From assembly GCA_023399035.1 (NCBI GenBank), contig JAEWQX010000129.1:1-28096 (forward strand): a stretch of 28,096 nucleotides of DNA, in the 5' to 3' direction. This document shows, in pieces, positions 1 through 7,495 of this stretch. Every line of letters starts with the position of its first letter. The first letter of the stretch is position 1. Made by a program: the position numbers and the translations under genes. The stretch comes from Bacillota bacterium (GTDB lineage: Bacteria > Bacillota > Clostridia > Clostridiales > Clostridiaceae). The notes under the pieces were generated by a model. The model was not told the origin of the DNA, ran no database searches, and was given only the letters and a program-made list of their open reading frames with translations.

Positions 1-317
1 AGAATATCCACATAGCTTTTGCAGCATCTATTGGTGATCCTCCACCCATTGCTACTATCCAGTCAGGCTGGAAGTTTCTCATTGCTTCTGCACCCTTCAT
101 AACTGTTTCAACTGATGGATCTGGTTCTACACCTTCAAATAATTCTACTTCCATACCAGCTTCTTTTAAGTAATCTTCAACTTTTTGAAGAAAACCAAAT
201 CTTTTCATTGATCCTCCACCAACTACAACGAAAGCTCTTTTTCCCTTTAAAGTCTTAAGTGCTTCTAAAGCCCCTTCTCCATGATATATGTCTCTTGGTA
301 AAGTAAAACGTGCCATA
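1..317 (-). CDS. Iron-containing alcohol dehydrogenase, N-terminal part (runs off window)
   Basis: The first 105 codons are visible; the rest lies beyond base 1. The protein begins MARFTLPRDIYHGEGALEAL and carries the NAD(P)-binding GGGS at residues 33-36, then the family signature region with MGGGSPIDAAKA near residues 90-101. This is the Fe-ADH (group III) family, cytosolic enzymes that interconvert aldehydes and primary alcohols or diols with NAD(P)H; the His/Asp metal ligands would lie in the missing part. The start ATG at 317 follows a good AGGAGG at 325-330. A consensus sigma-54 promoter lies about 55 bases upstream of the start, and the next gene upstream encodes a sigma-54 activator, so it is probably induced under sigma-54 control. 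Substrate (ethanol, butanol, propanediol) cannot be told from this fragment. Confidence 0.9.
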
Positions 318-371
318 AATTATCCTCCTAAATTTGTCACTAGTTTTATTTTTCTTTTCACAAATATATAT

Positions 372-388
372 AGCAAAAATCGTGCCAA
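372..388 (-). promoter_or_regulatory. Sigma-54 (-24/-12) promoter for the alcohol dehydrogenase
   Basis: On the minus strand this reads TTGGCACGATTTTTGCT, which matches the sigma-54 consensus YTGGCACGRNNNTTGCW at every fixed position. The GG and GC elements are correctly spaced. The transcript would start near 361, giving a leader of about 44 bases with the ribosome binding site at 325-330. The neighbouring gene encodes the matching class of activator. Confidence 0.9.
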
Positions 389-452
389 CTTGTTATTTTT
401 TTATCAAATTAGTGTTTTAAACGCTTTTAAGAATTATATTTTTAGTACAAAT

Positions 453-483
453 AAAAAATCGTCCTAAAATAGGACGATTTTTT
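453..483 (-). terminator. 14-bp perfect hairpin: terminator of the activator gene and/or activator binding site
   Basis: Arms 453-466 and 470-483 pair perfectly around a 3-base loop. The A-rich left flank gives a T-run on the minus strand, so it looks like an intrinsic terminator for the activator gene ending at 520. Its core GTCCTAAAATAGGAC is also a dyad centred about 88 bases upstream of the sigma-54 promoter, where an upstream activating sequence is expected. Both roles are possible. Confidence 0.7.
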
Positions 484-497
484 CGTTTTTTATGTAT

Positions 498-510
498 TAT
501 TTTAGGACAC
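498..510 (-). promoter_or_regulatory. Possible second activator half-site (GTCCTAAAATA)
   Basis: The minus strand carries GTCCTAAAATA, the same 11 bases found in the plus strand of the dyad at 461-471. It lies about 35 bases further from the sigma-54 promoter, between the activator stop codon and the hairpin. A repeated motif there fits a paired enhancer for an AcoR-like activator; binding is inferred only. Confidence 0.4.
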
Positions 511-519
511 TGTCACTTT

Positions 520-2433
520 TTAGTACACTTCTATGCCATATTTTTTCATTTTTAGGTATAGTGTATTTCTGCTTATGCCTAATTCTTTTGCAGTTTTAGT
601 CATATTATTACCAAAAAATTTTATAGCTTTTTCAATAGTTTTCCTTTCAAGGTAATTTAAATTAAAATTATTGTTTTGATTTTCACAAAGTTGATTATTA
701 TTCTCAATTAAATCAACTTTATTTATATTATCATTAATATATTTTTTATTTCCCTCTTCCCATAAATCAAAAGAAATCTTTCCTTCTAAGTTAACTATAT
801 TTTCAATATAATTTTCCAATTGACGTATATTACCTGGCCAGCTATAAGATAAAAGACTGGTATATAATTCACTATCTATTTTAGGTATAGGTTTATTTAA
901 TTTAAATGATTTTATTCTTAGAAAATACTCTATTAATTTTCTAATATCATCATTTCTTTCTCTTAATGGCGGAAGATTTATTGGAATAACACATAGTCTA
1001 TAATATAAATCTTCTCTAAACGTGCCTTTTTTTATTTCTTCTTTAAGATTTTTATTCGTTGCAGCAATAACTCTTACATCTATGGGAATTTCTGTGCTTC
1101 CTCCAAGCCTTGTTACTCTAGATTCCTGAAGTACTCTTAACAAATTAACCTGCATGTCTAATGGCATTTCACCAATTTCATCAAGAAATATTGTCCCACC
1201 ATCAGCAACTTCAAACTTTCCAGGCTTACCACCCTTCTTGCCTCCTGTAAATGTGCCATCTTCATATCCAAATAATTCACTTTCTATTATATTGGCTGGT
1301 ATGGCACCGCAGTTTATAGCCACAAACTTTTTATTTCTTCTTAAACTGTAATTATGCATGGCCTGAGCAAGAACTTCCTTCCCTGTACCACTTTCACCCT
1401 GAATTAAAACAGTCGACGGGCTATTTGCTATTATCTTACTGTTTGTAACAACATTTTTTATAGCTGCACTTTCTCCTATGATGTCATTGAAAGTTAAAAA
1501 AGCTCCCGTAGCAGATTTTATATCATAGTCTTCTTTCATATTGCTCATTGTTATTACCATACCTATTATCTGCTCTTTATGAATTATTCCCTTAAATACA
1601 AGTTCTGTCTTATAGTTGCTCGTATGCTTTAACTTAACTTCTTTAATAATCGTGCTGTTATCATTATTTAACTCATCTAATATATTCCCTAAATCAGGTA
1701 CTATATGATATATATCTTCTTTTATTAAAAATTCCTTTTCCTTTTGAAACATATATGCACCGAATTTATTGATGTTAGTTATCTTTCCCTGCTTATCTAC
1801 TATCATTATTCCTTTATCAACATTATCTATTATGCTTTCCATATAGTTATATGTCTGATTTAAAATATCATTTATTTTCTTCTTATCCAGTTCATTTTCA
1901 ATGGCTTTTACTCCAAAAACAACTAGTCCTAAAGTATGTGGATGTTTCATATAGCTTTTTCCTGTTAAATTTAAAGTACCTATTATATCGCCATTTTCAT
2001 TGTGGATTGGTGCTGCTGAACATGTAAGACTATGAAGTCCTTCTATATAATGTTCCTGTGCAGTTATCTGAACACATCTGTTTTCTTTAATTGCAGTCCC
2101 CATAGCATTTGTACCTATATTTTGTTCATCCATATATGCTCCTACCTTTAAGTCCATGCAATCTAAAGACTTAGTTATCCTTGAAGCTCCCTTTATGTAA
2201 AGAATACATCCTTCATTATCCGTTAATACTATAATAAATTCTTCATCTTCAACAGCGGAAAATACCATATCAATATATATTTTTGATATTTCTATCAATT
2301 CTTTATTTTCAGCAAGTATTCCATCAAGTTCATCTCCATGCAATATCTTTCTTGAACATTTAGAATTTTTTTCAACTCCATAGCACTTACTTCTTTCATG
2401 TGAATTCTGAATTAATACCTTCATATTTTCCAT
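520..2433 (-). CDS. Sigma-54-dependent transcriptional activator, AcoR type (GAF-PAS-AAA+-Fis HTH)
   Basis: A 637-residue enhancer-binding protein. Order: GAF-like sensor about 50-180 with the AcoR-type signature EQNIGTNAMGTAI (103-115); PAS domain about 195-300; AAA+ domain about 315-545 with Walker A GESGTGKE (346-353), Walker B GGTIFLDE (412-419) and arginine-finger region FREDLYYRL (472-480); Fis-type helix-turn-helix at 600-632. It would bind upstream sites and use ATP hydrolysis to open promoters held by sigma-54 RNA polymerase. The L1 loop that contacts sigma-54, normally GAFTGA, is GTFTGG (393-398); the key F and T remain. It lies directly upstream of a sigma-54 promoter and alcohol dehydrogenase, the likely target. 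AcoR-like regulators of alcohol genes are known in solventogenic clostridia. The ligand is unknown. Start at 2433 is not certain: the Shine-Dalgarno is weak and Met4 is an alternative. Confidence 0.92.
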   Translation of the reverse strand: MENMKVLIQNSHERSKCYGVEKNSKCSRKILHGDELDGILAENKELIEISKIYIDMVFSAVEDEEFIIVLTDNEGCILYIKGASRITKSLDCMDLKVGAYMDEQNIGTNAMGTAIKENRCVQITAQEHYIEGLHSLTCSAAPIHNENGDIIGTLNLTGKSYMKHPHTLGLVVFGVKAIENELDKKKINDILNQTYNYMESIIDNVDKGIMIVDKQGKITNINKFGAYMFQKEKEFLIKEDIYHIVPDLGNILDELNNDNSTIIKEVKLKHTSNYKTELVFKGIIHKEQIIGMVITMSNMKEDYDIKSATGAFLTFNDIIGESAAIKNVVTNSKIIANSPSTVLIQGESGTGKEVLAQAMHNYSLRRNKKFVAINCGAIPANIIESELFGYEDGTFTGGKKGGKPGKFEVADGGTIFLDEIGEMPLDMQVNLLRVLQESRVTRLGGSTEIPIDVRVIAATNKNLKEEIKKGTFREDLYYRLCVIPINLPPLRERNDDIRKLIEYFLRIKSFKLNKPIPKIDSELYTSLLSYSWPGNIRQLENYIENIVNLEGKISFDLWEEGNKKYINDNINKVDLIENNNQLCENQNNNFNLNYLERKTIEKAIKFFGNNMTKTAKELGISRNTLYLKMKKYGIEVY

Positions 2434-2518
2434 CTAATACCCCATCTCTTGTCATAAGTTTTCAATTTTATCTATCTGTCACATTTTTCAAAATATCCAT
2501 AATTATTATATCACATGA

Positions 2519-2557
2519 AAGAGCCATCCTTAGATTTAACATCTAAGGATGGCTCTT
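2519..2557. terminator. 17-bp perfect stem-loop upstream of the activator gene
   Basis: Arms 2519-2535 and 2541-2557 are perfect complements (AAGAGCCATCCTTAGAT and its reverse) with a 5-base loop. The following T-run is short on both strands (TTT then mixed). It could be an intrinsic terminator left from a deleted gene, since a separate terminator already serves the scr remnant. On the minus strand a TATAAT (plus 2505-2510) follows directly, so an operator role is also possible. Confidence 0.45.
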
Positions 2558-2604
2558 AACTATTTAATAATTATTGAATAACCATTGTTGAATATATCTA
2601 TTAT

Positions 2605-2651
2605 ATAAAACAATAAAATTCACCTATATAACTAGAAATATAGATGAATTT
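2605..2651 (-). terminator. Intrinsic terminator of the scr remnant
   Basis: Arms 2616-2629 and 2638-2651 form a 14-bp stem with one G-U wobble when read on the minus strand. It is followed on that strand by TTTTATTGTTTT. It sits 19 bases past the stop of the scrB-scrK chimera. Confidence 0.75.
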
Positions 2652-2670
2652 TTTATTGGATTAATTAATA

Positions 2671-3828
2671 TTATTGAATTGCATTAACTTCTGCTAATGT
2701 TGGCATTGAAGCTATTGCACCATAGTTAGTACAAGTTATTGCTCCTACCTTGTTAGCAAATGCTATTATTTCTTTCCATTTATCCATACTGATATTCTTT
2801 TTATCTTCAATATCAGAAACCTGCTTTAATACAGCACCAACAAATGAATCTCCTGCACCAGTTGAATCAACCTGCTTAATCTTTATTGATGGTATTATTA
2901 CATTTTCACCAGCAACACTTAAGTAAGTTCCTTTAGAACCTAAAGTTATAGTTACAACTTTAACTCCCAAATCATGTAAAGCCTTAACTCCAGCATCTAA
3001 ATCTTTTTCACCAGTAATTAATGTTAATTCTTCATCACTTAACTTAGTGAAATCACTATGTCTTAAGAATGCTTTACTGTCCTCAACAAATTGAGCTAAC
3101 ATATCATCTTTTATTAATGCATCTCTGTAGTTAGGGTCAAAAGATACATATATGTTTTTTTCTTTTGCATAATCTAATAACTTAAAATAAGTTTTCTTTA
3201 ATTCACCATCTAAGAATCCAGTAGCTGATCCAAAATGAATTATATCAGTAGCAGTTATCTTTGATGTATCAACATTATCAAAAGAATATTCTCCATCGCT
3301 TCCTCTTAAGAAATCAAAGTTACGTTCTCCATCAGCATCTATTCCTACTAATGCCATTGTAGTACTTCCCTTTTCTACAGTCATATCTGTATTTATGTTT
3401 AAATCCTTTAATATAGTACCATCTTTATTGTAATCAACTATACATTGATAAGATTCTCTTTCATTATTTTCATCTTTAACATTACCTGTATAAAATAACT
3501 TTAATGTGTCACCTTTTACATATGCTCCGCCTGAATAACATCCATTCTTATCAAACCAATCTTCTGGCTTTAAAATTATTTCTGGTTTAGTAAAATTCAC
3601 AAAATCAGTAGTTTTAACTAATGCCCAGTGCTTAGTTTTATGTTCACATCCAAATGTATTCCATTGAAAGAAGATATGATACTTGCCATCAAAATAACTT
3701 AATCCATTTGGGTCATTTACTAAGCCAAAAGGCATTTCGATATGATTTTTATTTCTCCATATATTGCTGTCATTACTTCTATAATAATTATCTAAGTCTT
3801 GTTTTATTTTTTCATATATCTTTGTCAT
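2671..3828 (-). CDS. In-frame deletion chimera: sucrose-6-phosphate hydrolase N-terminus fused to fructokinase C-terminus (scrB'-'scrK)
   Basis: Residues 1 to about 142 are the start of a GH32 sucrose-6-phosphate hydrolase, with the nucleophile motif LVNDPNG (Asp39) and FFQW. GH32 homology then stops: the RDP and acid/base EC motifs are absent. From about residue 143 (LNINTDM) the sequence is a PfkB-family fructokinase from roughly a quarter of its length onward, including DPNYR near 231 and the catalytic DSTGAGD at 321-327. The kinase N-terminus with its sugar-binding GG motif is missing. A normal ScrB is about 480-490 residues and ScrK about 310-320, so about 1.3 kb appears deleted between adjacent genes, with the junction near 3395-3410. 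The reading frame is intact and the ribosome binding site (GGAAAGAGG) is good. Both halves lack essential parts, so I expect neither activity; it is probably a decaying pseudogene. Confidence 0.85.
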   Translation of the reverse strand: MTKIYEKIKQDLDNYYRSNDSNIWRNKNHIEMPFGLVNDPNGLSYFDGKYHIFFQWNTFGCEHKTKHWALVKTTDFVNFTKPEIILKPEDWFDKNGCYSGGAYVKGDTLKLFYTGNVKDENNERESYQCIVDYNKDGTILKDLNINTDMTVEKGSTTMALVGIDADGERNFDFLRGSDGEYSFDNVDTSKITATDIIHFGSATGFLDGELKKTYFKLLDYAKEKNIYVSFDPNYRDALIKDDMLAQFVEDSKAFLRHSDFTKLSDEELTLITGEKDLDAGVKALHDLGVKVVTITLGSKGTYLSVAGENVIIPSIKIKQVDSTGAGDSFVGAVLKQVSDIEDKKNISMDKWKEIIAFANKVGAITCTNYGAIASMPTLAEVNAIQ

Positions 3829-3856
3829 AACTACCTCTTTCCTTAAAATTATTAAT

Positions 3857-4018
3857 TTATGTCATTAAATTTTCAACACTTTCTCTTTCGATTAATTTCA
3901 ATGGTATCTCACTTTTTTTATCCAGCTCTCTGCCTTCAATTAACTCCAGGATACCTTGAGCTGTTTTTTCACCACCTTTAAATTCTCTTAAATTAAATAA
4001 ATCCTTTAAACTTAAATA
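3857..4018 (-). pseudogene. C-terminal remnant of a LacI-family sucrose repressor (scrR)
   Basis: The frame ends with about 40 residues typical of the LacI/GalR C-terminus: KGGEKTAQGILELIEG, then IPLKLIERESV. A full repressor is about 330 residues, so the helix-turn-helix and most of the sugar-binding domain are gone. No genuine start exists: the only ATG in frame (4042) lies in the terminator hairpin of the next gene. Its stop is 28 bases before the scrB start, as expected of scrR-scrB operons; scrARBK is the known order in C. beijerinckii. It is a second deletion scar in the same operon. Confidence 0.75.
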
Positions 4019-4051
4019 AAAATTGACCATTGCAGAATGCAACGGTCAATT
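4011..4051 (-). terminator. Intrinsic terminator of the 4057-4527 membrane-protein gene
   Basis: Arms 4022-4034 and 4038-4050 form a 13-bp stem with one mismatch and a GAA loop. On the minus strand it is followed by TTTTTATTT. It would also block read-through into the scr remnant. Confidence 0.85.
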
Positions 4052-4056
4052 CATTA

Positions 4057-4527
4057 CTATCTTAATTCCATTTTTCCTCTATAAACAATCTTCACAATAT
4101 TTTCAAGTTCCTCATTTAAAGCAAGCTGAACTTTTTTGCCACCTTTAAATTGAAAAGTATATACTCTTAGTCCCTTGATGTTATTATTGAATAATGCCTG
4201 CTTACGATTTATGTTATTTGAAGATTCATAAACAGCTTCTACATCTTCATTAGTTATCTTTTGCACAAGTTTTCTTTTGCTTCCTGCAAATATTTTGCTC
4301 ACATCTATATTTCCATTAAATAATTCATATTCATAATCAATAAATGAGAAATACGTAACAAAGAAAAATACAACTGCTGCTATTTGCATTATTAATGCTA
4401 GTAGTGGTGATACCAGAAAAAACATCAACACTCCTACTACAATTATAGCTATCACTATAGTCTTAACATTCTTTAACTTTTGCTTGCTTTTATCTGCTGC
4501 AATGAATTGTTCTAAAAATACCTCCAT
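4057..4527 (-). CDS. Small membrane protein of unknown function (possibly DUF6106 family)
   Basis: 156 residues. A charged N-terminal stretch (1-23) precedes two close transmembrane helices, about 24-44 and 46-66, very rich in V, I, F and A. A soluble C-terminal domain of about 85 residues follows, with ITNEDVEAVYES and a basic patch around KRKLVQK. It resembles the DUF6106 type of clostridial proteins, but I am not certain of that. No catalytic motif is visible. It is a single-gene unit with its own terminator, divergent from an XRE regulator 261 bases away. The ribosome binding site is GAGGGG, 11-12 bases from the ATG. Confidence 0.75.
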   Translation of the reverse strand: MEVFLEQFIAADKSKQKLKNVKTIVIAIIVVGVLMFFLVSPLLALIMQIAAVVFFFVTYFSFIDYEYELFNGNIDVSKIFAGSKRKLVQKITNEDVEAVYESSNNINRKQALFNNNIKGLRVYTFQFKGGKKVQLALNEELENIVKIVYRGKMELR

Positions 4528-4595
4528 AGTACTACCATCCCCTCTAAGTATAAAACTAACTGTAATTAAGCTTTATTTTTTATTTATACGATTTC

Positions 4596-4624
4596 ATTAT
4601 ACAATATATTTACTTATCTTTCAT
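4596..4624 (-). promoter_or_regulatory. Candidate sigma-A promoter for the membrane-protein gene
   Basis: The minus strand has a perfect TATAAT (plus 4596-4601) with ATGAAA, a 4 of 6 match to TTGACA, 17 bases upstream. The -10 is strong and the -35 weak. Confidence 0.35.
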
Positions 4625-4706
4625 ATAGTTATTAATTTATTAACATAATATTTATATATCCTTACAAATCTTCTAGTAATTTCATCTGAATATGATTATA
4701 ACTTTT

Positions 4707-4749
4707 ATGATTAAAATTTTTAATCATTATATATTTTCTATGATATAAT
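4707..4749 (+). promoter_or_regulatory. Promoter with palindromic operator for the XRE regulator
   Basis: A perfect -10 TATAAT lies at 4744-4749, 40 bases before the start codon. Overlapping the -35 position is a perfect inverted repeat, ATGATTAAAA (4707-4716) and TTTTAATCAT (4718-4727), with a 1-base centre. This is the usual place for a repressor operator, so autoregulation by the downstream XRE protein is a reasonable inference. Confidence 0.5.
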
Positions 4750-4788
4750 ATACATATATTACCAATATATAGGAGGTTAGGAATCAAA

Positions 4789-5304
4789 ATGGGAATTAAT
4801 GAGATAATAAAAGTGGGTAACAATATAAAAAGAATTCGCAAACAGAAAAACATTTCTCAAAAAGACATGGCAAAAAAACTTAATATGCCGTCTTCTACTT
4901 ACTCTAATTATGAAAACAATAATAGAGAACCAAATGCAGCAACATTAAGAAAGATAGCCGATATACTTAATGTAGATATCAGTGATTTACTGAATTTGAA
5001 TTCTCCAGAAAATGAGTCTTCTGAAAAGTATCTTTCTGATGATATTAATACTATTCATGTGATTGAAGATCTCATCAAGCTTTGTGAATTCAATATTAAT
5101 TTCAACAAACTTTCAAGTGATGACAGAGAACTGGAATCTTCCTTAAAGCTTGCAATAAAAAACAATACTATTCCATTAACATATATAAGCAATGGACATG
5201 ATAATCTTGATTTAACTAATGCAGAATTCATGAAGTTTACAGATAAGATATTACGTTTTGTTAAATTTGAAGTAAATGAACTTATTTCAAACAAGTCTTC
5301 CTAA
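4789..5304 (+). CDS. XRE-family transcriptional regulator
   Basis: 171 residues. The N-terminal 70 form a Cro/CI helix-turn-helix: NNIKRIRKQKNISQKDMAKK, then SSTYSNYENNNREP in the recognition-helix region and ATLRKIADILNVDISDLL. The C-terminal 100 residues are acidic and match no domain I recognise; they may sense a signal or dimerise. The start is set by an ideal AGGAGG at 4771-4776, although the spacing of about 12 bases is slightly long. A palindrome in its promoter suggests self-repression. It stands alone between the membrane-protein gene (divergent) and the cobalamin operon (convergent), so its targets cannot be read from context. Confidence 0.88.
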   Translation: MGINEIIKVGNNIKRIRKQKNISQKDMAKKLNMPSSTYSNYENNNREPNAATLRKIADILNVDISDLLNLNSPENESSEKYLSDDINTIHVIEDLIKLCEFNINFNKLSSDDRELESSLKLAIKNNTIPLTYISNGHDNLDLTNAEFMKFTDKILRFVKFEVNELISNKSS

Positions 5305-5374
5305 AAACTATATAAATTGAGATATAATTTGATTAGGTCTATTATGAAAGGCAGTTTTATGGATTTAATATTAT

Positions 5375-5419
5375 AAAAGCATCTATTCTGATAATAATTA
5401 CCTAAATAGATGCTTTTTT
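5375..5419. terminator. Bidirectional terminator between the XRE gene and cbiP
   Basis: Arms 5375-5387 and 5405-5417 form a 13-bp stem (AAAAGCATCTATT and its complement). It ends in six T on the plus strand and begins with an A-run that gives T on the minus strand. It lies between two convergent genes and can serve both. Confidence 0.85.
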
Positions 5420-5420
5420 A

Positions 5421-6875
5421 TTATATTCCACTGTTAATAATATTATAAATATATTTCATATCAAGTGATTTTCTCAATTCATCTGCCAGAACATCATACT
5501 GACTTTCCTTATAGGATTTTATATCAAAGGTTTTTAGGCTTTCTGTAGTTAACCCCTTCTTGTCCAAAAGGGCCTCTATAATTACTCTAGATACATCTTC
5601 CTTATCAAAAACTCCATGTATATATGTTCCATATACATTACCCCTGTTAACAATATTCTTATTGTTATCTGTCAATCCCATGTGTATTTCATATCCTTCA
5701 AAGTTTACTCCCGAAAGTTTATTGAATATTCCACTTACATCTTCAAGCTTCCCTTCAACCCTCACTGTTTTCTTATTCTTTCCGAATACCGTATCATATT
5801 CCAGTAAACCAAGTCCTGAAATTTCCCCTCCCTGTTCAACGCAGTCTGGGTCCTTAAGTGTCAGTCCAAGCATCTGATATCCTCCACAGATTCCAATCAA
5901 CGGCTTATCCTTAGAAATATGCTTCATTATTGCTGCTTCTAATCCACATTCTCTAAGCCATATTAAATCAGAAATTGTATTTTTAGTTCCTGGAAGTATT
6001 ATTAAATCAGGATCTTTTAATTCCTTTACTGAACCCACATATCTTAATGATACCCCATCTATATATTCAAGAGCATTAAAATCAGTAAAATTAGATATTC
6101 TAGGGAGCCTTATTACTGCAATATCTATAAGGGCGCTCTTTTCTTTTACGTTAAATCTCTCTGTCAGGCTATCTTCATCATCTACATCTACATTTATATA
6201 CGGAACAACACCTACCACCGGGACATTTATTTTATCTTCAAGCATTTTTAATCCTGGTTCTAGTATGGATTTATCACCTCTGAACTTATTAATAATAGTT
6301 CCTTTAACTCTCTTCTTTTCTTCATCCTTTAAAAATAGCATTGTTCCTGCAAGTGAGGCAAAAACACCTCCTCTATCTATATCACCAACTATAAATACTG
6401 GTGCATCAGCAAGTTCCGCCATCCCCATATTGACGATGTCATCATCATTTAAGTTGATTTCAGCTGGACTACCTGCACCTTCAATAACTATAATATCATT
6501 TTCTTCTGCTAATCCATTAAATGCCTCCATTATATCTGGTATGAGCTTCTTCTTTTGAGCAAAATAATCCTTTGCACTCATATCTCCAACAACCTCACCG
6601 TTTACAATAACCTGTGACCCTGTATCGCTTGTAGGTTTTAATAATATTGGATTCATACGTACATCTGGCTCTATTCCTGCTGCTTCTGCCTGCATAACCT
6701 GTGCTCTTCCCATCTCAAATCCGTCTCTTGTTATAAAGGAATTTAAGGCCATGTTCTGTGACTTAAAAGGAGCTACCTTATATCCATCTTGTTTAAATAT
6801 TCTGCATAACCCTGCTACTATTAGGCTTTTACCAGCATTTGAAGCTGTACCCTGTATCATTATTGTTTTTGCCAC
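5421..6875 (-). CDS. cbiP: Cobyric acid synthase (adenosylcobyrinic acid a,c-diamide amidotransferase)
   Basis: 484 residues, the normal length for CbiP/CobQ. It amidates four side chains of adenosylcobyrinic a,c-diamide with glutamine and ATP to give cobyric acid. The N-terminal dethiobiotin-synthetase-like ATPase has GTASNAGKS at 9-17. The C-terminal class I glutamine amidotransferase has nucleophile Cys330 in GICGGYQMLG and His420 in GTYIHGVFD. The start is GTG at 6875, set by GGAGG seven to eight bases upstream. It is the last gene of the cob operon, 29 bases after cobC, and ends at the bidirectional terminator. Confidence 0.95.
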   Translation of the reverse strand: MAKTIMIQGTASNAGKSLIVAGLCRIFKQDGYKVAPFKSQNMALNSFITRDGFEMGRAQVMQAEAAGIEPDVRMNPILLKPTSDTGSQVIVNGEVVGDMSAKDYFAQKKKLIPDIMEAFNGLAEENDIIVIEGAGSPAEINLNDDDIVNMGMAELADAPVFIVGDIDRGGVFASLAGTMLFLKDEEKKRVKGTIINKFRGDKSILEPGLKMLEDKINVPVVGVVPYINVDVDDEDSLTERFNVKEKSALIDIAVIRLPRISNFTDFNALEYIDGVSLRYVGSVKELKDPDLIILPGTKNTISDLIWLRECGLEAAIMKHISKDKPLIGICGGYQMLGLTLKDPDCVEQGGEISGLGLLEYDTVFGKNKKTVRVEGKLEDVSGIFNKLSGVNFEGYEIHMGLTDNNKNIVNRGNVYGTYIHGVFDKEDVSRVIIEALLDKKGLTTESLKTFDIKSYKESQYDVLADELRKSLDMKYIYNIINSGI

Positions 6876-6904
6876 ACTCTTTCCTCCACTTTTCTTATTT
6901 TTAT

Positions 6905-7495
6905 CTATATATCTGATAAAATTTTTATTTTCTTATAATTCTTTATCCACAGATTTTCATTTATTTCTATTAAATATCCACAGCAGTTACCAACCTGCCA
7001 ACAGTAAAATTCTTTATTAGGGTATGAATACTTATCTAATATGGACATTATTGTTCCACCATGAACCACTGCAGCTGCCTCACTGATATTATTATCTATC
7101 ATATCCTGTACCATTTTATCAAATCCAAGTATACTTCTCTTTTTGAATTCTTCTGTATCTTCACCATTAGGAAAAGGAAGCGTTCCATTACTATCGATCC
7201 ACTTCTGATAATACTCATTTCCATTAAGCTCTTTATAATTTTTATTTTCAAAATCACCAAAATCACATTCTCTTAATTCATCAATTATTACAGGTTCTAA
7301 ACCGCTATAAATTATCCCTGCAGTTTCAATACACCTTTTTAGAGGACTTGAATAAATATGCGAAACTTGTGTAAAACTTTTACATTCAGCAAGATAAACA
7401 CCTTCATTACAAAGATGCTCATCAGTTCTGCCTATATATCTGCCTTTAAGATTTCCTTCTGTTTTAGAATGTCTTATTAAAACTATCTTAATCAT
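6905..7495 (-). CDS. cobC: Alpha-ribazole phosphatase-like histidine phosphatase
   Basis: 196 residues from the chosen start. Histidine phosphatase (phosphoglycerate mutase) superfamily: IRHSKTEGN has the Arg8-His9 that carries the phosphohistidine; YSSPLKRCIETA (48-59), ELRECDFGDFE and VVHGGTIM (His145) complete the active site. In a cobalamin operon the likely role is dephosphorylation of alpha-ribazole phosphate or adenosylcobalamin phosphate. The ATG at 7495 follows GGGTGGG, and the frame overlaps the upstream stop by 8 bases, which implies translational coupling. A longer frame to 7528 adds 11 residues that are not family-like. As the superfamily is broad, the substrate rests on context. 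Confidence 0.85.
   Translation of the reverse strand: MIKIVLIRHSKTEGNLKGRYIGRTDEHLCNEGVYLAECKSFTQVSHIYSSPLKRCIETAGIIYSGLEPVIIDELRECDFGDFENKNYKELNGNEYYQKWIDSNGTLPFPNGEDTEEFKKRSILGFDKMVQDMIDNNISEAAAVVHGGTIMSILDKYSYPNKEFYCWQVGNCCGYLIEINENLWIKNYKKIKILSDI

Noticed and set aside
3857..4042. 61-residue protein starting at 4042
   Set aside because: Its ATG lies inside the terminator stem of the upstream gene; only the part from about 4018 down resembles a protein, so it is annotated as a repressor remnant.
4662..4853. 63-residue minus-strand frame over the XRE gene start
   Set aside because: It overlaps the promoter and first codons of a well-supported gene, has no ribosome binding site and looks like translated AT-rich DNA.
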